NCBI GenBank assembly: GCA_032433595.1
Contig: JASWJB010000226.1
Location: forward strand, 1-64,000
Reading direction: 5' to 3'
DNA: 64,000 nucleotides
DNA from: Conoideocrella luteorostrata
Taxonomy: Eukaryota > Ascomycota > Sordariomycetes > Hypocreales > Clavicipitaceae
A model generated the notes under the pieces. The model searched no databases. It saw nothing but the letters and a program-made list of their open reading frames with translations, and was not told the origin of the DNA. Each line of letters opens with the position of its first letter. Within the stretch, counting starts at the first letter, position 1. This document shows positions 36,537 through 48,315 of the stretch, piece after piece. The translations under genes and the position numbers were made by a program.

Positions 36537-37847
36537 GTTTTGCCACGGAATGGGTGGATGATGGATTGATGGGGGAGGGGGTTGGCCAACTTCTCGGCAG
36601 AGTTGTATTATTGCGCTGCGCTTAGAACGTCCTGTTATTTCCCTAGATTAGACAGATGCAGGATGTTCATGTCCTGTTTGTGATATATGATTATGATTTG
36701 GGGGGAGGAGTTCATATCCGCTTGAACTGTCCGGGATGGACAGTATAGTATCAGGTGGATAGGTGATGGCTGCTAGCCTGGTGGGTAACTAACTAACGAC
36801 GGAGTTCTGTGAGGATGCGATGCGAAGAAGGCCTACTCACTCACTAGCCCCACTCCAGCAGTCAACGCGCCTTTTCTATACCTATACCAAGGATTTCACT
36901 GCTGCTTCTACGACATATCTGTTGAATCCGTCTACTCATTTCTCTTTGTAGGAACTGGAATAAACGATGCATGCCCGCGCGCACTGCCCAAAGGCACTCG
37001 AGGCAGGACGCCAAAAACAGTGTCATAGTTAAATGCTAATCAACCTACTCCATTCCATACCACATCCCCTCGAGCGTCAAGAGTTAAGAACTTTGTGATA
37101 TATTTAAAATCCGTAAAAAGAGTTCCGCAGACATAAAAAAACGAAAGGAACCCAAAAAAAAAAAAGGAAAATTCAGAGTAAAAAAAAAGGAGAGATTAAT
37201 ACATGCTGAGGAGCCGGTACTCCCAGACCGTTTGTTTCTTTTCTTTCGCAACCATGTAGAGGCGTATGTATGGACGGTTTCCGGGCGCATTTAAGTCAAG
37301 GCTCCGGAAACCATCGCTTGGTATCTCCCCACGGCCACCGCGTCAACTGTCGTCGTCCGTAAGCGCACTTAGTTGGTGACAAATGAGAATATCTGGCAGC
37401 CAGACGAACATCAACAAGAGTCAACCGTTGCTCTTCTCTCCTTTCTTGCCCTTTGCTCTTGTTTGCCTGATTTAGTATTCCGCCAAAGTGTGAATCCGCA
37501 GACTTGAAAGTGCTATCTTCATGGCCCCAGTGAGGATCATGACAGACTTAAGCTGTGTAATATTTGTGATGTGTGTTGACGCCGTTATCCACCTTTCCAT
37601 CCCATCGTTCTTCTAATGACAAAAAAAAAAAAAGAGAAAATCCCTCCATCCTCTGCCTCCAAGCGCACCTGTTCCGAATTAAGATATAGAACAAGTAAAG
37701 GAGCTAGTTGCAGCTGTAGCACTGCCGTTGGCACACCGCATGTCCCAGCCATTGATATATAAATCATACCAAATGCCCATCGTTACAATTCGTTGGTTGG
37801 TGCTTTTTGGGTGTCTAGAGTGAGAAAATCGACAAAGTTATATTGAT
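36537..37847. other. Intergenic region
   Basis: No gene recognised over 1.3 kb. The left part is the promoter side of the Rdx gene, the right part the 3' side of the G-gamma gene. A-rich homopolymer runs occur on plus at about 37136-37190 and 37621-37633. Confidence 0.5.
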
Positions 37848-38241
37848 TTACATGACGACACAGCAGCCGCCTGATTGTTGAGGGGCATATGGATCTTCAC
37901 CCTTAGGTACTGAGCCCCAAACTGAGGGCACCATGTAGTCCCTTGTGCCGTTGCAGTAGGCAATGATGCTAGAGTGCCAAAGAGCGTCAGCCCGTCTCGA
38001 CATCACATAAAGCCGCGGCCGGAAATGCAGCCAATTGTCATTAGCATGGGGATTATGTCGCTTTCGCGGTTGCTTCTTACCTCTTGGCAGCCGTGCTGAC
38101 GGGAATACGCTCGCGCTCGAGATCCTCGCGCAGACGGTTGTTGAGCTCCGTTAATCTCCTCAATTTCAGATCGGCCATAGACTGCTTGGTCTTCTTGATC
38201 TGTGACGGGTCGCCGACGTCGCGTGAGGTATACTGAGGCAT
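37848..38241 (-). CDS. Heterotrimeric G-protein gamma subunit
   Basis: Partner of G-beta in the membrane G-protein that relays pheromone and nutrient signals (Ste18 in yeast, GpgA in Aspergillus). Two exons, 38241-38081 and 37968-37848, join in phase 2 to give 93 residues, the normal length for filamentous fungi. The N-terminal half (MPQYTSRDVGDP, then QSMADLKLRRLTELNNRLREDLERERIPVSTAAKS) is the amphipathic coiled-coil that packs on G-beta. The end, GGCCVVM, is a CaaX box (CVVM) with a preceding Cys, predicting farnesylation and palmitoylation. Exon 2 is too short to stand out as a frame and was found by following the GTAAG donor to a CTCTAG acceptor. Confidence 0.96.
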
Positions 38242-41200
38242 CGTGACGGGAAACCGAATATGATGGATAGAATCACAGAGATGTAGACAGCGACACGGGT
38301 ATAATTTCGATAGATCGGCAACTGGGCCAAACACCGAAGGCACCGGGGGACAACGCAAGAGATACGCTGTTAGAAGGCGGCGAGTGACCGATCGAGTCGC
38401 AGATTGAACTAAAAAGTATGCTGGTGCGAACCGTTAGCCGATCGCTCGACAAAGAGGACCCGAGCTTCCCGTTATGCGTGAATTCCAGTGTCAAGGGTAG
38501 GGCGGTTCGATAAGATGTGATGCGGCTCCTAGTTGGTGGTCGGTGGCGGCCGAGACGCAGCTGGGAGCGACAGCACCAAAGGGCATTTAAAGCCGATGGC
38601 AGTCTTATCGGAACGCGGTGCGGCGCAGCGGTGATGATGTCGCGGACAACAGCTTTCGGTTGGTTGTGCAAAGGAGGACAAAGAAAGGGTGCGTTGGTGA
38701 TGGCCTCGTAGTCGTGTCCCCTAATTTGTGGCCTGGGGGCACAAAGCTCAATTGGGTCTGACAATCAAATGGTGGTTTCCCCTTCCCCTATTCGTCCGAA
38801 CTGAGACGGACCGGTCGCGAAGGATTGTAGAGTGATTCGCAAATAGTCGTCGCAGTTGGGCAATGCAATGCAATGCAATGACAAAGGGAAAGAGACGGTG
38901 CAACTTACCGATCGATGTTGGCCAGCCGAGTCGCGAGAGCAAGAAATTGGCGTTGACTGACGAACGAACGCAGAGGGGAGAAGGAAGGAGGCAGGTAGGT
39001 AGAAGAAGAAACTACCCGCCGACGTGGAGAGAGGGTCCCGCCAGACGTACACAGACAGCTGGGGAGAAAAGGATTGTGCTGCGACTCTTCTGGGACTTGC
39101 TAAGGCTGTCGACTAGTTAGGTAACGCTACTAGAGAGAATTGCCGTACGAAGAAAAGGCGCGCGGGTCACTGTGTTTTGGGGGGTAGATGGGGTGAATAG
39201 GGCGGATATGGCGCTGGGTGCAGTAACTAACGAGATCCTGCCACTCACTGGCCGCGTTGTGCGCAAGCAAATGCACAACAAGACACGAAACAGTTTTGGG
39301 GCAAATTAAACCAACCCTCCCCCCCCCACTACCGCTTAGCCATACAAATTCTCGTCCGCTTCCAGCTCCCAAGCTTCCAGCTTCCAGGTCCCAGCTTCTC
39401 TCTAGAACGGCTTCGGAGTAGTAACCAGTTACTGCTTGGCTCGTCGCACCCATCGCACTTTACATAATACTAGTATGCGTGTCCAGTACGGAGTACGGGA
39501 GTACATGGCAGTAGACGAGAGGGTGCTCGCTGCAAGGTGCTACCATGGCTAGGAATCTGGCTCGTTCCTGTTTCTGGGTGCGCCGGGCACTGGTGGATCT
39601 GGAGCCAAGCACCCCTAGATGGACCAGCTGGATAACAAGTTTAGCACGTGTATAATTATTTGCCTGTTACACCAGCCGTCTGTGCGAATCCTCACGAATT
39701 TTTATGCTACTCCCAGAGACACTGTCTGGACCTGCTTGAAGCAACTCTGTCATGTCGCTTTTCAGATCTCAGATTTTCAGATTTCTTTTGCCTACTGCCG
39801 TTGTCATGGCCCCGGCGCCGCCCCGAGATTCTCAGCTCATGGCTGTTACTACCCAGTGCGCTATTGGCCAAGAACAGCCCACCTGCATTGCACCTATGGC
39901 AGATAGCCCAACTCGCATACAAACCCACGCCTCTCTAGGCTTAGCGCTGCTGCCGCTCTTGTCGATGTACCCCACCAGCCCACCACCTCGTCTGGAAGGA
40001 AATTGGATTCAGCCAACCCCCACAACTAGCAGGGCAGCATTAGGCAGGCAGGTTTTGAGTTTCTGGCGCTAGATGTACGGAGTAAACTGGCAGATTAAAT
40101 AAGATGCGAGAGCGTTGTTAATGATCCGCTTGACTCGTCGGCGGTGGGTGGACAAATTTAGCAATACCAGTATACGAAGCAGAGGGTCGAGCACCAATCA
40201 CGCCGACAGAGTGTATCGTGCCTATTGGGCAGTGCAAGATATCACTTTGCAAAGAACGCACGTATCGCATAGTGAGCCAAGCGCTTGTATTTGATCGAGG
40301 CACAGCCAGCAACACACTGACGCCAAGGATGGAGCATCCGGAGGGCAAGTCGCGGCAGAAAACGCCGGCCGGCTGTGACGGTTCACGAGAAAGCTAATGT
40401 ACGTGTGGTACGACTTGATGTGCCAGGACGCCGAGTACGGTGCACCTAGTCTGGACATCCAGATGATACCCTTACTCCCCGTCGTCGGAACTTGCCAGGT
40501 AATTCCAACGCGCAGAAGTCATCACATCGCCGGGCGGCACGACACATGTAGACGGATAGCCCATCTAGTCTGTTTTACGCTGGAACAATGCTCGAAAGGA
40601 GACTATCCAGGGCCTCCCAAACAGTGTAAACCCAAACGTTGTGCGGAATTCCGCATACTGGTAGTTAGAGTTTGTTCCCGTTTTTCGTATCGTATTTTTA
40701 TTGTACCGAGCAAAGACTGTGGGCACTTATAAAGTTAAGCGTGGGTACCAGACCACCTGCCAGAAGGGCAGTCTCCGATGCACTGGAAATTAGGGCCCCC
40801 ATCCTTCATTGCTTACAACCGCTTATCATCCGAGCCGCCAGTTCCATATATCAATTCTTGCTGCCGTTGTATTGTATGCTGGACTGGCGAGTAACCGGCG
40901 CGCTACTTAGTTGAGAAGAAATGAGGAAGGACTGGGAAGCGGATGGAGAGGGGTGGCAGCACATTGGCCCACCCGTTAAGTCTGGCGCCGGTCGCGAGCT
41001 CTCGACTTGATTATAACTACACCTCAAGCTGCCGTGGTACCTCAACTTCCAAGCAAGCACGCGGAAGACTCAATAAGGTACTGGTGCACAATAAACGCAA
41101 AGTTTGGCGCTTCACCGCTTTGCTTACCATAATACAGTGTTGCTGGCTTGAGCGCAGATGCGCGGATGGTATAATGGTAATATGCTACATTGCATATTAT

Positions 41201-41720
41201 CGCTTTCCATAGTATAGCACTGAGAAATCGTGCAATACGCGTTGTTAGATATTTTCATATTGACGAATTCCCACCACTCCGGGACCATGACGATAGGTAG
41301 TAACTACAACAGAACGGGTGACATTGTAAGAGACGTGCCTGTATGATGGTCTTCTCATAGTAACTAAGCTCTCAATATTGGGTTTATGGACACGCCAGAA
41401 ATCTTCTACGGCCGGCTTCCACTTCATCATAAAGATTGTACAGCCAATTAGAAGATGAGCAGCAGGGCAGTGACAGAACATGCTGGCAGTACTGTGGTCG
41501 CATTCTTAGAGTCGAAATATCGCCGCACGTACCGCTCGTTCTAGGAACAGATATTGAGCCAATACTTCATCGCACTCTGGGTTCGTCTATGCGCATCATT
41601 AGAACAGTATTTAGCAAATAGGCTCCAATGTGCATACCCAAGGGCGGCATTATCAAAAATGTCGCAGGTGCAAAAGAACCCCCCTTCCGGCCCACGCTCT
41701 TCTTTCGTTCGTCATGTTAC
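38242..41720. other. Gene-free region upstream of G-gamma
   Basis: No gene recognised over 3.5 kb. The first 700 bases on minus are the promoter and leader of the G-gamma gene and include a CAATG tandem repeat. Exact copies of the dispersed 8-mer lie at 39487 and 40076. Frames such as 39648-39938 and 40397-40732 have no familiar motif. The right end is the 3' side of the Hub1-like gene. Confidence 0.5.
38861..38880. repeat. (CAATG)4 tandem repeat
   Basis: Four exact copies of the pentamer CAATG, about 620 bases upstream of the G-gamma start codon. Confidence 0.9.
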
Positions 41721-42371
41721 TCAATCGCCAGTGTCAATTTCCAAGTCGAGTTGAACACCGTTTGAGATTCCATAGTCCTCCAGTGTTATGTGATCTTTGA
41801 ATGGGCGTTCTCCTTGCCTCCTCAGCATGATCTGACTAGGCTCCCGTCCAATACGTGCAGCCACCATGATTTTGAACTGCCCAACCGTGTCGGACGGCAA
41901 GCAGGGCACAGCCGACTTACTTCCCAGACGGTCATTGACATTGACGATAATCATTTCCTCCCCACCTCCAGCCGCAGGAGCCACAGCCACGACTTTGCCC
42001 TTCTCCTCCTTCTTGCCGTCACCCTTATCCCTAGATCTTCGATCGTCTCGTCGAGGAGACCGTAACCTTTCTGAGCCCCTGCGATCTTTGTCATGGTCTC
42101 TGTTGCGATCGCGATCTGAATTTCTGTGCCTCTCTCCAAGCCTGTCCATATTTCGGTCACGGTCTCCATCGCGACCTCGGCCTTGATAGCTGTCTGGCCC
42201 TTTATTCCTATCTTGAGAACGCTCACGAAAGTCACGTCGCCGCCCAGGATCATCACGATTATCATTCCTGCGACTGTTGTCTTTCCATCTAAATCCACCT
42301 CGATGGGATCGAGGGCGTCGCGGCGGCGAATGTGAACGCGAACGCGATCCTCTTGACGGCTTGTCGGCCAT
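41721..42371 (-). CDS. Hub1/UBL5-like protein with RS/RD-rich N-terminal extension
   Basis: The last 78 or so of 216 residues form a ubiquitin-like fold of the Hub1/UBL5 type: IIVNVNDRLGSK, a CLPSDTVGQFKIMVA helix, then RPFKDHITLEDYGISNG. Hub1 binds HIND motifs of tri-snRNP proteins such as Snu66 and tunes splice-site choice. Classic Hub1 is about 73 residues with nothing before the domain. Here residues 1-120 are a Ser/Arg, then Arg/Asp-rich tract (SRGSRSRSHSPPRRPRSHRGG, many DRDR and DRN units), resembling SR-type splicing proteins, followed by an acidic/Lys and Ala/Gly linker. The terminal Tyr pair of Hub1 is absent; the chain ends LDLEIDTGD, with no GG for conjugation. Start at 42371 (MADKPSRG); an in-frame ATG at 42416 would add 15 residues. 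No intron. It is head-to-head with eIF3a. Confidence 0.82.
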   Translation of the reverse strand: MADKPSRGSRSRSHSPPRRPRSHRGGFRWKDNSRRNDNRDDPGRRRDFRERSQDRNKGPDSYQGRGRDGDRDRNMDRLGERHRNSDRDRNRDHDKDRRGSERLRSPRRDDRRSRDKGDGKKEEKGKVVAVAPAAGGGEEMIIVNVNDRLGSKSAVPCLPSDTVGQFKIMVAARIGREPSQIMLRRQGERPFKDHITLEDYGISNGVQLDLEIDTGD

Positions 42372-43180
42372 GGTAAAAGTGAAGCTTGGTTTCGCACTAT
42401 TGGACGAAGCTGGCAAGCTCTACAATCAACTCCTTGAGTAGCTCACGAACCACTGCATATTTTTAAGTTTCGGTGTAGAGCTCCAACCGCCCCGCAATCA
42501 CGTGGCTTGTCTGAGGTAGCCCCTGAAGCAGTACTCTTTGGACAAACAGTACTCCGTACGGAGTAAACGCGTCGCGAATTAGAAATTTCACTTGCCTATT
42601 ATTTTATTTTATTGTATCCCCCCTCCCAAAAAAATGAAACCCTGCGGTCAAAGGCATCGGTCTGACCAACTTAGCCACATTGATACTACCCCTCTGGAAA
42701 GAATACCGAGAAGAATTCGCCAATCCGCATTTCAGAATCACTCTTCAATCACTACGCTCAGCCAGCCTGCCTTGAGAATCAAATGCCATCACTACCTAGA
42801 CTACTGGTTTCTGTATATTCTCATACTCACATTATCATGTCTCAATCAATTGTAGACCGCATGAACCTAATACCCAGCTACACCGTAGAGAAAGCTCCCA
42901 TAATCATCATCTCGTAGCAACCTGTGGGGGCGTTAGATATCCAGTCGTGCGTGGGCTGAGGTAATCATTTGCACACACGTGACATGCGACTCTGCGCAGC
43001 CCCTCAACGCTCGGATAGCGTCCACACACGAAATTTGAAAATTCCTCGTAGCCGTGCCTTGCATCATCACCACGAGTCCTCAGTGCCCCATTATACACGC
43101 ACTTTGGCTTGCGACGGCTACGCATTGCGTTTGAATCTCCTCTCTTTGTCCAAGTCAACCCACAGAGGAGGTTGCCCAGC
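42372..43180. promoter_or_regulatory. Divergent promoter region, Hub1-like / eIF3a
   Basis: An 809-base region between two divergent start codons, so both upstream controls lie here. A perfect 16-base palindrome formed by two copies of the dispersed 8-mer is at 42550-42565, 179 bases upstream of the Hub1-like ATG. No other named element was identified. Confidence 0.6.
42550..42565. repeat. 16-base perfect palindrome TACTCCGTACGGAGTA
   Basis: Two inverted, overlapping copies of the dispersed ACTCCGTA 8-mer make a perfect palindrome within a bidirectional promoter region. The symmetry would suit a dimeric DNA-binding protein, but that is inference. Confidence 0.9.
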
Positions 43181-46100
43181 ATGGTAAGTCAACATGGAGA
43201 AGCTAGGATGTTTGATCTTGTCGTTGCCATTACCCCTCCCCTATGAATTCGATGCCGTCGCTGTCACCGGTGCCATCGCTGACCATTATAACTAAATAAC
43301 AGCCGCCTCCGCCGCACCAAAAACCCGAAAATGTGCTCAAGCGCGCCCATGAGCTTATTGGTGTCAACCAGGCCACCGCGGCCTTGAACCTGCTTCACGA
43401 GCACGTCACCAGCAAGCGCTCTCGAAATGTTCCCATCGTGTCGCTGGAGCCCGTGATGCTCCTGTTGGTAGAGTTATCCGTGGAGCAGAAGAAGGGCAAG
43501 CTTGCGAAGGATGCTCTTTATCAATATAAGAACATTTCGCAGAATACCAATATCGGAACCATCGAGGTTTGTCATTATACTATTCCAATGAGAGGGCTGC
43601 ACGAACAAACGGGGCATTCATGCTGACAGCTCAAACAGCTCGTCTTGAAGAAGTTTATCGAGTTAGCCGTCGAGAAGGTTACAGCCGCCCAACAAAAGGC
43701 AGACGAGGTTCAGTCCAGCCTCGAAGCTACCTCAGCCTCCAATATCGATGATTTGGAAGCTACTGAGACCCCGGAATCGATTCTCCTCGCCACCGTGTCC
43801 GGTGAACAATCCCGGGACCGAACCGACCGCGCTATCGTCACTCCTTGGCTCAAGTTTCTCTGGGAGGCCTACCGTACCGTTCTCGATATTCTGCGCAACA
43901 ATGCTCGCCTCGAGATTCTTTACCAGAGCACAGCCATGCAGGCCTTCGACTTCTGCCTCAAATATACCAGGAAGACCGAGTTCCGACGTCTTTGTGAGCT
44001 GCTCCGCAACCATGTTCAGACTGCCGCCAAGTACTCTACTCAGATGCACGCCATCAACTTGAGCGACCCTGATACATTGCAGCGTCATCTAGAGACTCGC
44101 TTTCAGCAGCTGAACGTTGCCGTTGAACTCGAGCTGTGGCAGGAGGCTTTCCGAAGTGTTGAAGACATCCACACTCTCCTCAGCTTGTCAAAGCGACCCC
44201 CTAAGAATGTTATGATGGCCAACTACTACGAAAAGCTGACCAGAATCTTCTTGGTCGGTGAGAACTACCTGTTCCATGCCGCTTCCTGGTCCAGATACTA
44301 CAGCCTGCTTCGGCAGTCGTCTGTCTTGGTTGCCAGTGGACAGGGTAAGAAAGCCGACAATCCTCCTACTTCTGATGCCGATCTTCAAAAGGCTGCTTCG
44401 TTTGTACTTTTGTCTGCCCTGGCCATTCCTGTCATCAGCACCTCTCGTTCTCGGGGTGCTATGGTTGACTTCGACGAGGCTAGAAAGAACAAGAACTCTC
44501 GTCTCACTCACTTGCTGGGCATGACCCAGGCACCAACTCGCAACAGACTGTTCCGCGATGCATTGTCCAAGTCTCTTCTTCAGCGTGCTCGCTCTGAGAT
44601 CAGGGATCTTTATAATATCTTGGAGGTTGACTTTCACCCCCTTTCCATCTGCCAGAAGATCTCTCCTATTCTGACCAAGATTGGTGAGGATGCTGAGATG
44701 GAGCGATACATCCTTCCTCTCCAGCAAGTCATTCTTACCCGCCTTTTCCAACAGCTGTCACAGGTCTACGAGACAGTTGATCTGGCTTTTGTTGAGAGCC
44801 TTGCCAGATTCCCCGAGCCTTACCAAGTTACTCGTGGCACCATTGAGAAGTTCATCATGAACGGCAACAAGAAAGGCGACCTTGCCATCCGCATGGACCA
44901 TGCCACTGGTGTTCTCAGCTTTGACAATGATGTCTTCTCTTCCTCCAAAGCTGGATCTGCCGCTGGATCTGCTGAATCTGAGACTGGCACTGTTCAGCGT
45001 CTCCAGAACACCCCCTCCGAGATTGTTCGTTCTCAGCTAACTCGTCTCGCCCGTTCTCTCTACACAACTTGCCATTACATTGATCCAAGTCTCAACAAGC
45101 AGCGCCAGGAGGCTAGACAAGCTGCCCTACAGCGCGCTAAGGCCGGTTCTGAACAAGAACGCCTGGACATTCTTGCACGCAAGGACATTATTCAGAAGCG
45201 TAAAGAGGAGGCCTCAGAGGCTCAGGCTCGTCGGGATAAAGAAAATGCTCGACAGAAGCGTCTCCGTGAACAGGCTCTACAGGAGGCTGAAGACAAGAGA
45301 CTGGCCACTGAGCAGAAGGAGCGTGAGGCCAAGCGTCTCCATGCTGAGCGTGAAAAGGTTCGCATTGACGAGCTCAAGAAACAAATTGATGAGCTCGGAA
45401 TAAGCGGGAAAGAGGATCTCGGTATTGACCTAGACAACCTGGACGATCTTGATACCAATCGTCTTCGTGCTATGAAACTTAATCAGCTGGAGACTAAGAA
45501 GAATGCCGTCAGTGAGAAGCTGCGCATTACTGGCAAACGATTTGACCACTTGGAGCGTGCTTTCCGCAAGGAGGAATCCAAGAAGCTTGGTGAAGACTAC
45601 GCCAAGCAGGTTGAGCAGGATCGTGCTGTCTACGAAAAGGTCAAGGCCAAGACCCTGAGGGAGGCTGAGGAGAAGCATAGGGAGAGCGTAGAAATCAAGC
45701 ACCGTCTCACTCGTCTGGTTTCAATCTCCGAGGAATTCAAAGCCTCTCTCCACGAGAGACGCCGCGATGAATTCGAGAAGCGCCGCAGAGATGCTGAGCG
45801 GGAGTTAGAAAAGCAGATTGCCGCTCGCAAGAAGGAGCATCGCGACCGCAAGCTGCGCGAAAAGAGGGAGCGCGAGGAGAAGGAGCGCGAGCTTCGAGAA
45901 GCCGAGGAGCGTGCCGCTCGCGAGAAGGAGGAACAGCGCCAGCGTGACGAGGCCAGAAAGGCCGAGCTCGCCAAGCTCAAGGAGCAGCGAGACAAGGAGC
46001 GTCAGGAGATGCTGGAAAAGGCGGCTCTTCAGCAGCGCCGCGAAGACGAAGCCCTGGCTCGTCGCAAGGCAGAGAAGGAGAGGGGAGGAGTTGTACCTCT

Positions 46101-46548
46101 GAGGTCAGAAACGCCAGAGGCCCGAAGACCTCCCATCATCGCAGGAGGCGGCAAGTGGCGGGAGCGCGAGGCATCCAAGAATGCCGACGCTGCGATGCCC
46201 GCTCCGTCTCGCCCTGGTCCTCCCATGGAGCGTACCGACTCTAACGACCGATCTTCAACTGGCCCCCCTCGTCTACAACTTGCTGGCTCTGGCAACAAGC
46301 CCAGCTGGCGTGAGCGTGAGGCTGCCAGAGGTGCAGGAGCCCCTTCATCATCAGATAACCCAACCCCCCCTCCTGCTTCGAGAGCAGGCTTCGGGGCGCC
46401 TCGCGGTGCTCCCATGGACCGTAGCGGTTCAAATCACGGTGAGAATGGCCGAACCGCTTCACCGGGTCCTGCAGCTTCAGAGCATGAATCGTTGCCTACT
46501 CGCACCGCTGGTAAGTGGGTTCCTCCTCACATGAGAAACAAGGCCTAG
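43181..46548 (+). CDS. TIF32: Eukaryotic translation initiation factor 3 subunit A (eIF3a)
   Basis: Largest scaffold subunit of eIF3, which binds the 40S ribosome and organises the preinitiation complex in the cytosol. Three exons, 43181-43183, 43303-43566 and 43639-46548, give 1058 residues. The first coding exon is just the ATG; splicing joins it to [23 protein letters not shown], the usual eIF3a start. The N-terminal helical half carries the PCI region at about 320-500 ([24 protein letters not shown]). From about 500 to 870 there is a very long Arg/Glu/Lys-rich helix (spectrin-like and coiled-coil). The C-terminus is Pro/Ser/Gly-rich with repeated [14 protein letters not shown] units and ends [12 protein letters not shown]. 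Codons are C-ending and strongly biased (CTC, GTC, AAG), as for a highly expressed gene. It is divergent from the Hub1-like gene. Confidence 0.97.
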
Positions 46549-47850
46549 GTAAAGTATACTGTGATGGAAATTTTATTTCATTTCTTGGAACAGAAGCGGA
46601 AAAGCTGGGGAGTGATGCGAAGGGCACACTGATGTTGGATGCATTTTGATGGTAAAACTTACATACTCTTGAGTTGTTGATGGATGGAGACTTACGGGTT
46701 AGAAAGTCAAGGAGAACAAAGGGTGCTGTTTTGATGCACTTGTTATACTGAGTAGTAGCCGTAGTGCCGTACGTATTTGCATTGGCGTTTTTTGGGAGGA
46801 CATGACGTCTAGGGCCGAGGAGGAAATGTACTCTAGAGCTCAGCATCATCTCTGTTCTCTCTTGAGGGTACGAGCAATATTCAGAATGAAAGTACACTCT
46901 ACATCGAGTTATCATCGTTAATTTTTGTACGTTTTGCATATGTGATGTGTGACGTGGCGACCGAAGCGTCCGGCAATGTTTGCGAGAACTGGATGGATAG
47001 TGTGTGTTCGAAGGAGGGGGAAGTACAAGATGGTCGATGTGTAGTTGATGCTGTGTAAGTAGTATATCTAGATGCATCCCCTTTATACGTATCAGTTCTG
47101 TTACACTCTGTTTCCGTATACGCTCTTTCCTCTTCTTTTTTTTTGTTTCCGTCCCCGGTGGACTTATGTCAACATAAAAACTACACATTAGATACTGACT
47201 AGTTATATATATACCCTTTGTTTTTTTTCAGTATTATGAGAGGAAGAAAACCAGAGCGCCACCACTACCACAATAAATCAGTGAGACTTGCATGCTAAAC
47301 CTACTTCTACGATATGTTTGCGTCGCACGATACGCGAAATAGCCGACCTATGGCCTTCACAGAAGTCTCTGGGAGCTTGGGCGAATCGGTGAGCAGAAAG
47401 AGAGAGGAGGAGGGGGGGACAACCAATACATATATATTCGAAGCTAATGCTACTACTATACTAGTTACGGAGATGCATCTACCACATTTATTATTATTGA
47501 AAGTGCCCAAGAAAAGGTGATATGAAAACCAAAGCACCACAACCTGCGTATTCATCCGTGCTGACTTTTTGTCCCACTCCCGCCCTGTCCATATCAGAAA
47601 AGCTCATCATGTTGGCTTCATTCAGAAAGGGCTTTTGAGCAAACCCTCAGAAAGCTGGTCATACCAGTAAAACTTCCATGGTCCATGCATGATTAAAAGG
47701 TCTCTTTGTATTTCTTTCTTTTCCTTTGATAAACGCCCCGCACGGTCATTGTAGCATCAAGCTCGGCCCGTTAGGAAGCAGCACAGACACTAACTAATAT
47801 GTAGATATTATTGGGGCAAGGTCTTGGCTTTCTCCACGAAACTTGACAAA

Positions 47851-48315
47851 TCAAATACCATACGTAAACTTGTCGAGCAGCACGCGAGTAATTGTCCCTG
47901 GCGGAGTCCGTTTCTCTTCTTTTCCGTTCAACTGGAATTCTGGATGAACTCTAATCACCACAAGTCGAAACAAGAGATTGCCAGGGTCATCCTTGTAGAT
48001 GATCCTCCGCTGTACCAATATTGTAACTTCTCGTGACCATATATCGTACCGGAGGAAAGAGTGCACGGACGACATGTCAACGACGGACCTCGGGCGGCGG
48101 AACGGCCCCAAGGACCCGGCCAGGAAAGACGTCAAGCTGTCAACTGAGCGAATTATTGCCTCTAGGACAGTCTGGGTTTCTGCAAACCAGGTGCGTATGT
48201 GGATGGGAAAAGTGAAGGAAATAAGGGGCTCTAGTTTAATCCATGTTCCCTTCCCATGGAAGTCTCTCGTCACTGCCAAGTCGGTCCGACGTGCGAGAGT
48301 TGTTACGTTGCTCAC
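47851..48315 (-). CDS. Doubtful orphan open reading frame (154 codons)
   Basis: A single open frame with an ATG start and no stop for 154 codons inside an otherwise empty region. The product is basic with a mixed, protein-like composition (for example YDIWSREVTILVQRRIIYKDD), but I recognise no domain, signal peptide or family. A plus-strand frame of 116 codons overlaps much of it, as expected by chance. It could be a lineage-specific gene, a decayed exon or noise. Confidence 0.2.
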   Translation of the reverse strand: MSNVTTLARRTDLAVTRDFHGKGTWIKLEPLISFTFPIHIRTWFAETQTVLEAIIRSVDSLTSFLAGSLGPFRRPRSVVDMSSVHSFLRYDIWSREVTILVQRRIIYKDDPGNLLFRLVVIRVHPEFQLNGKEEKRTPPGTITRVLLDKFTYGI

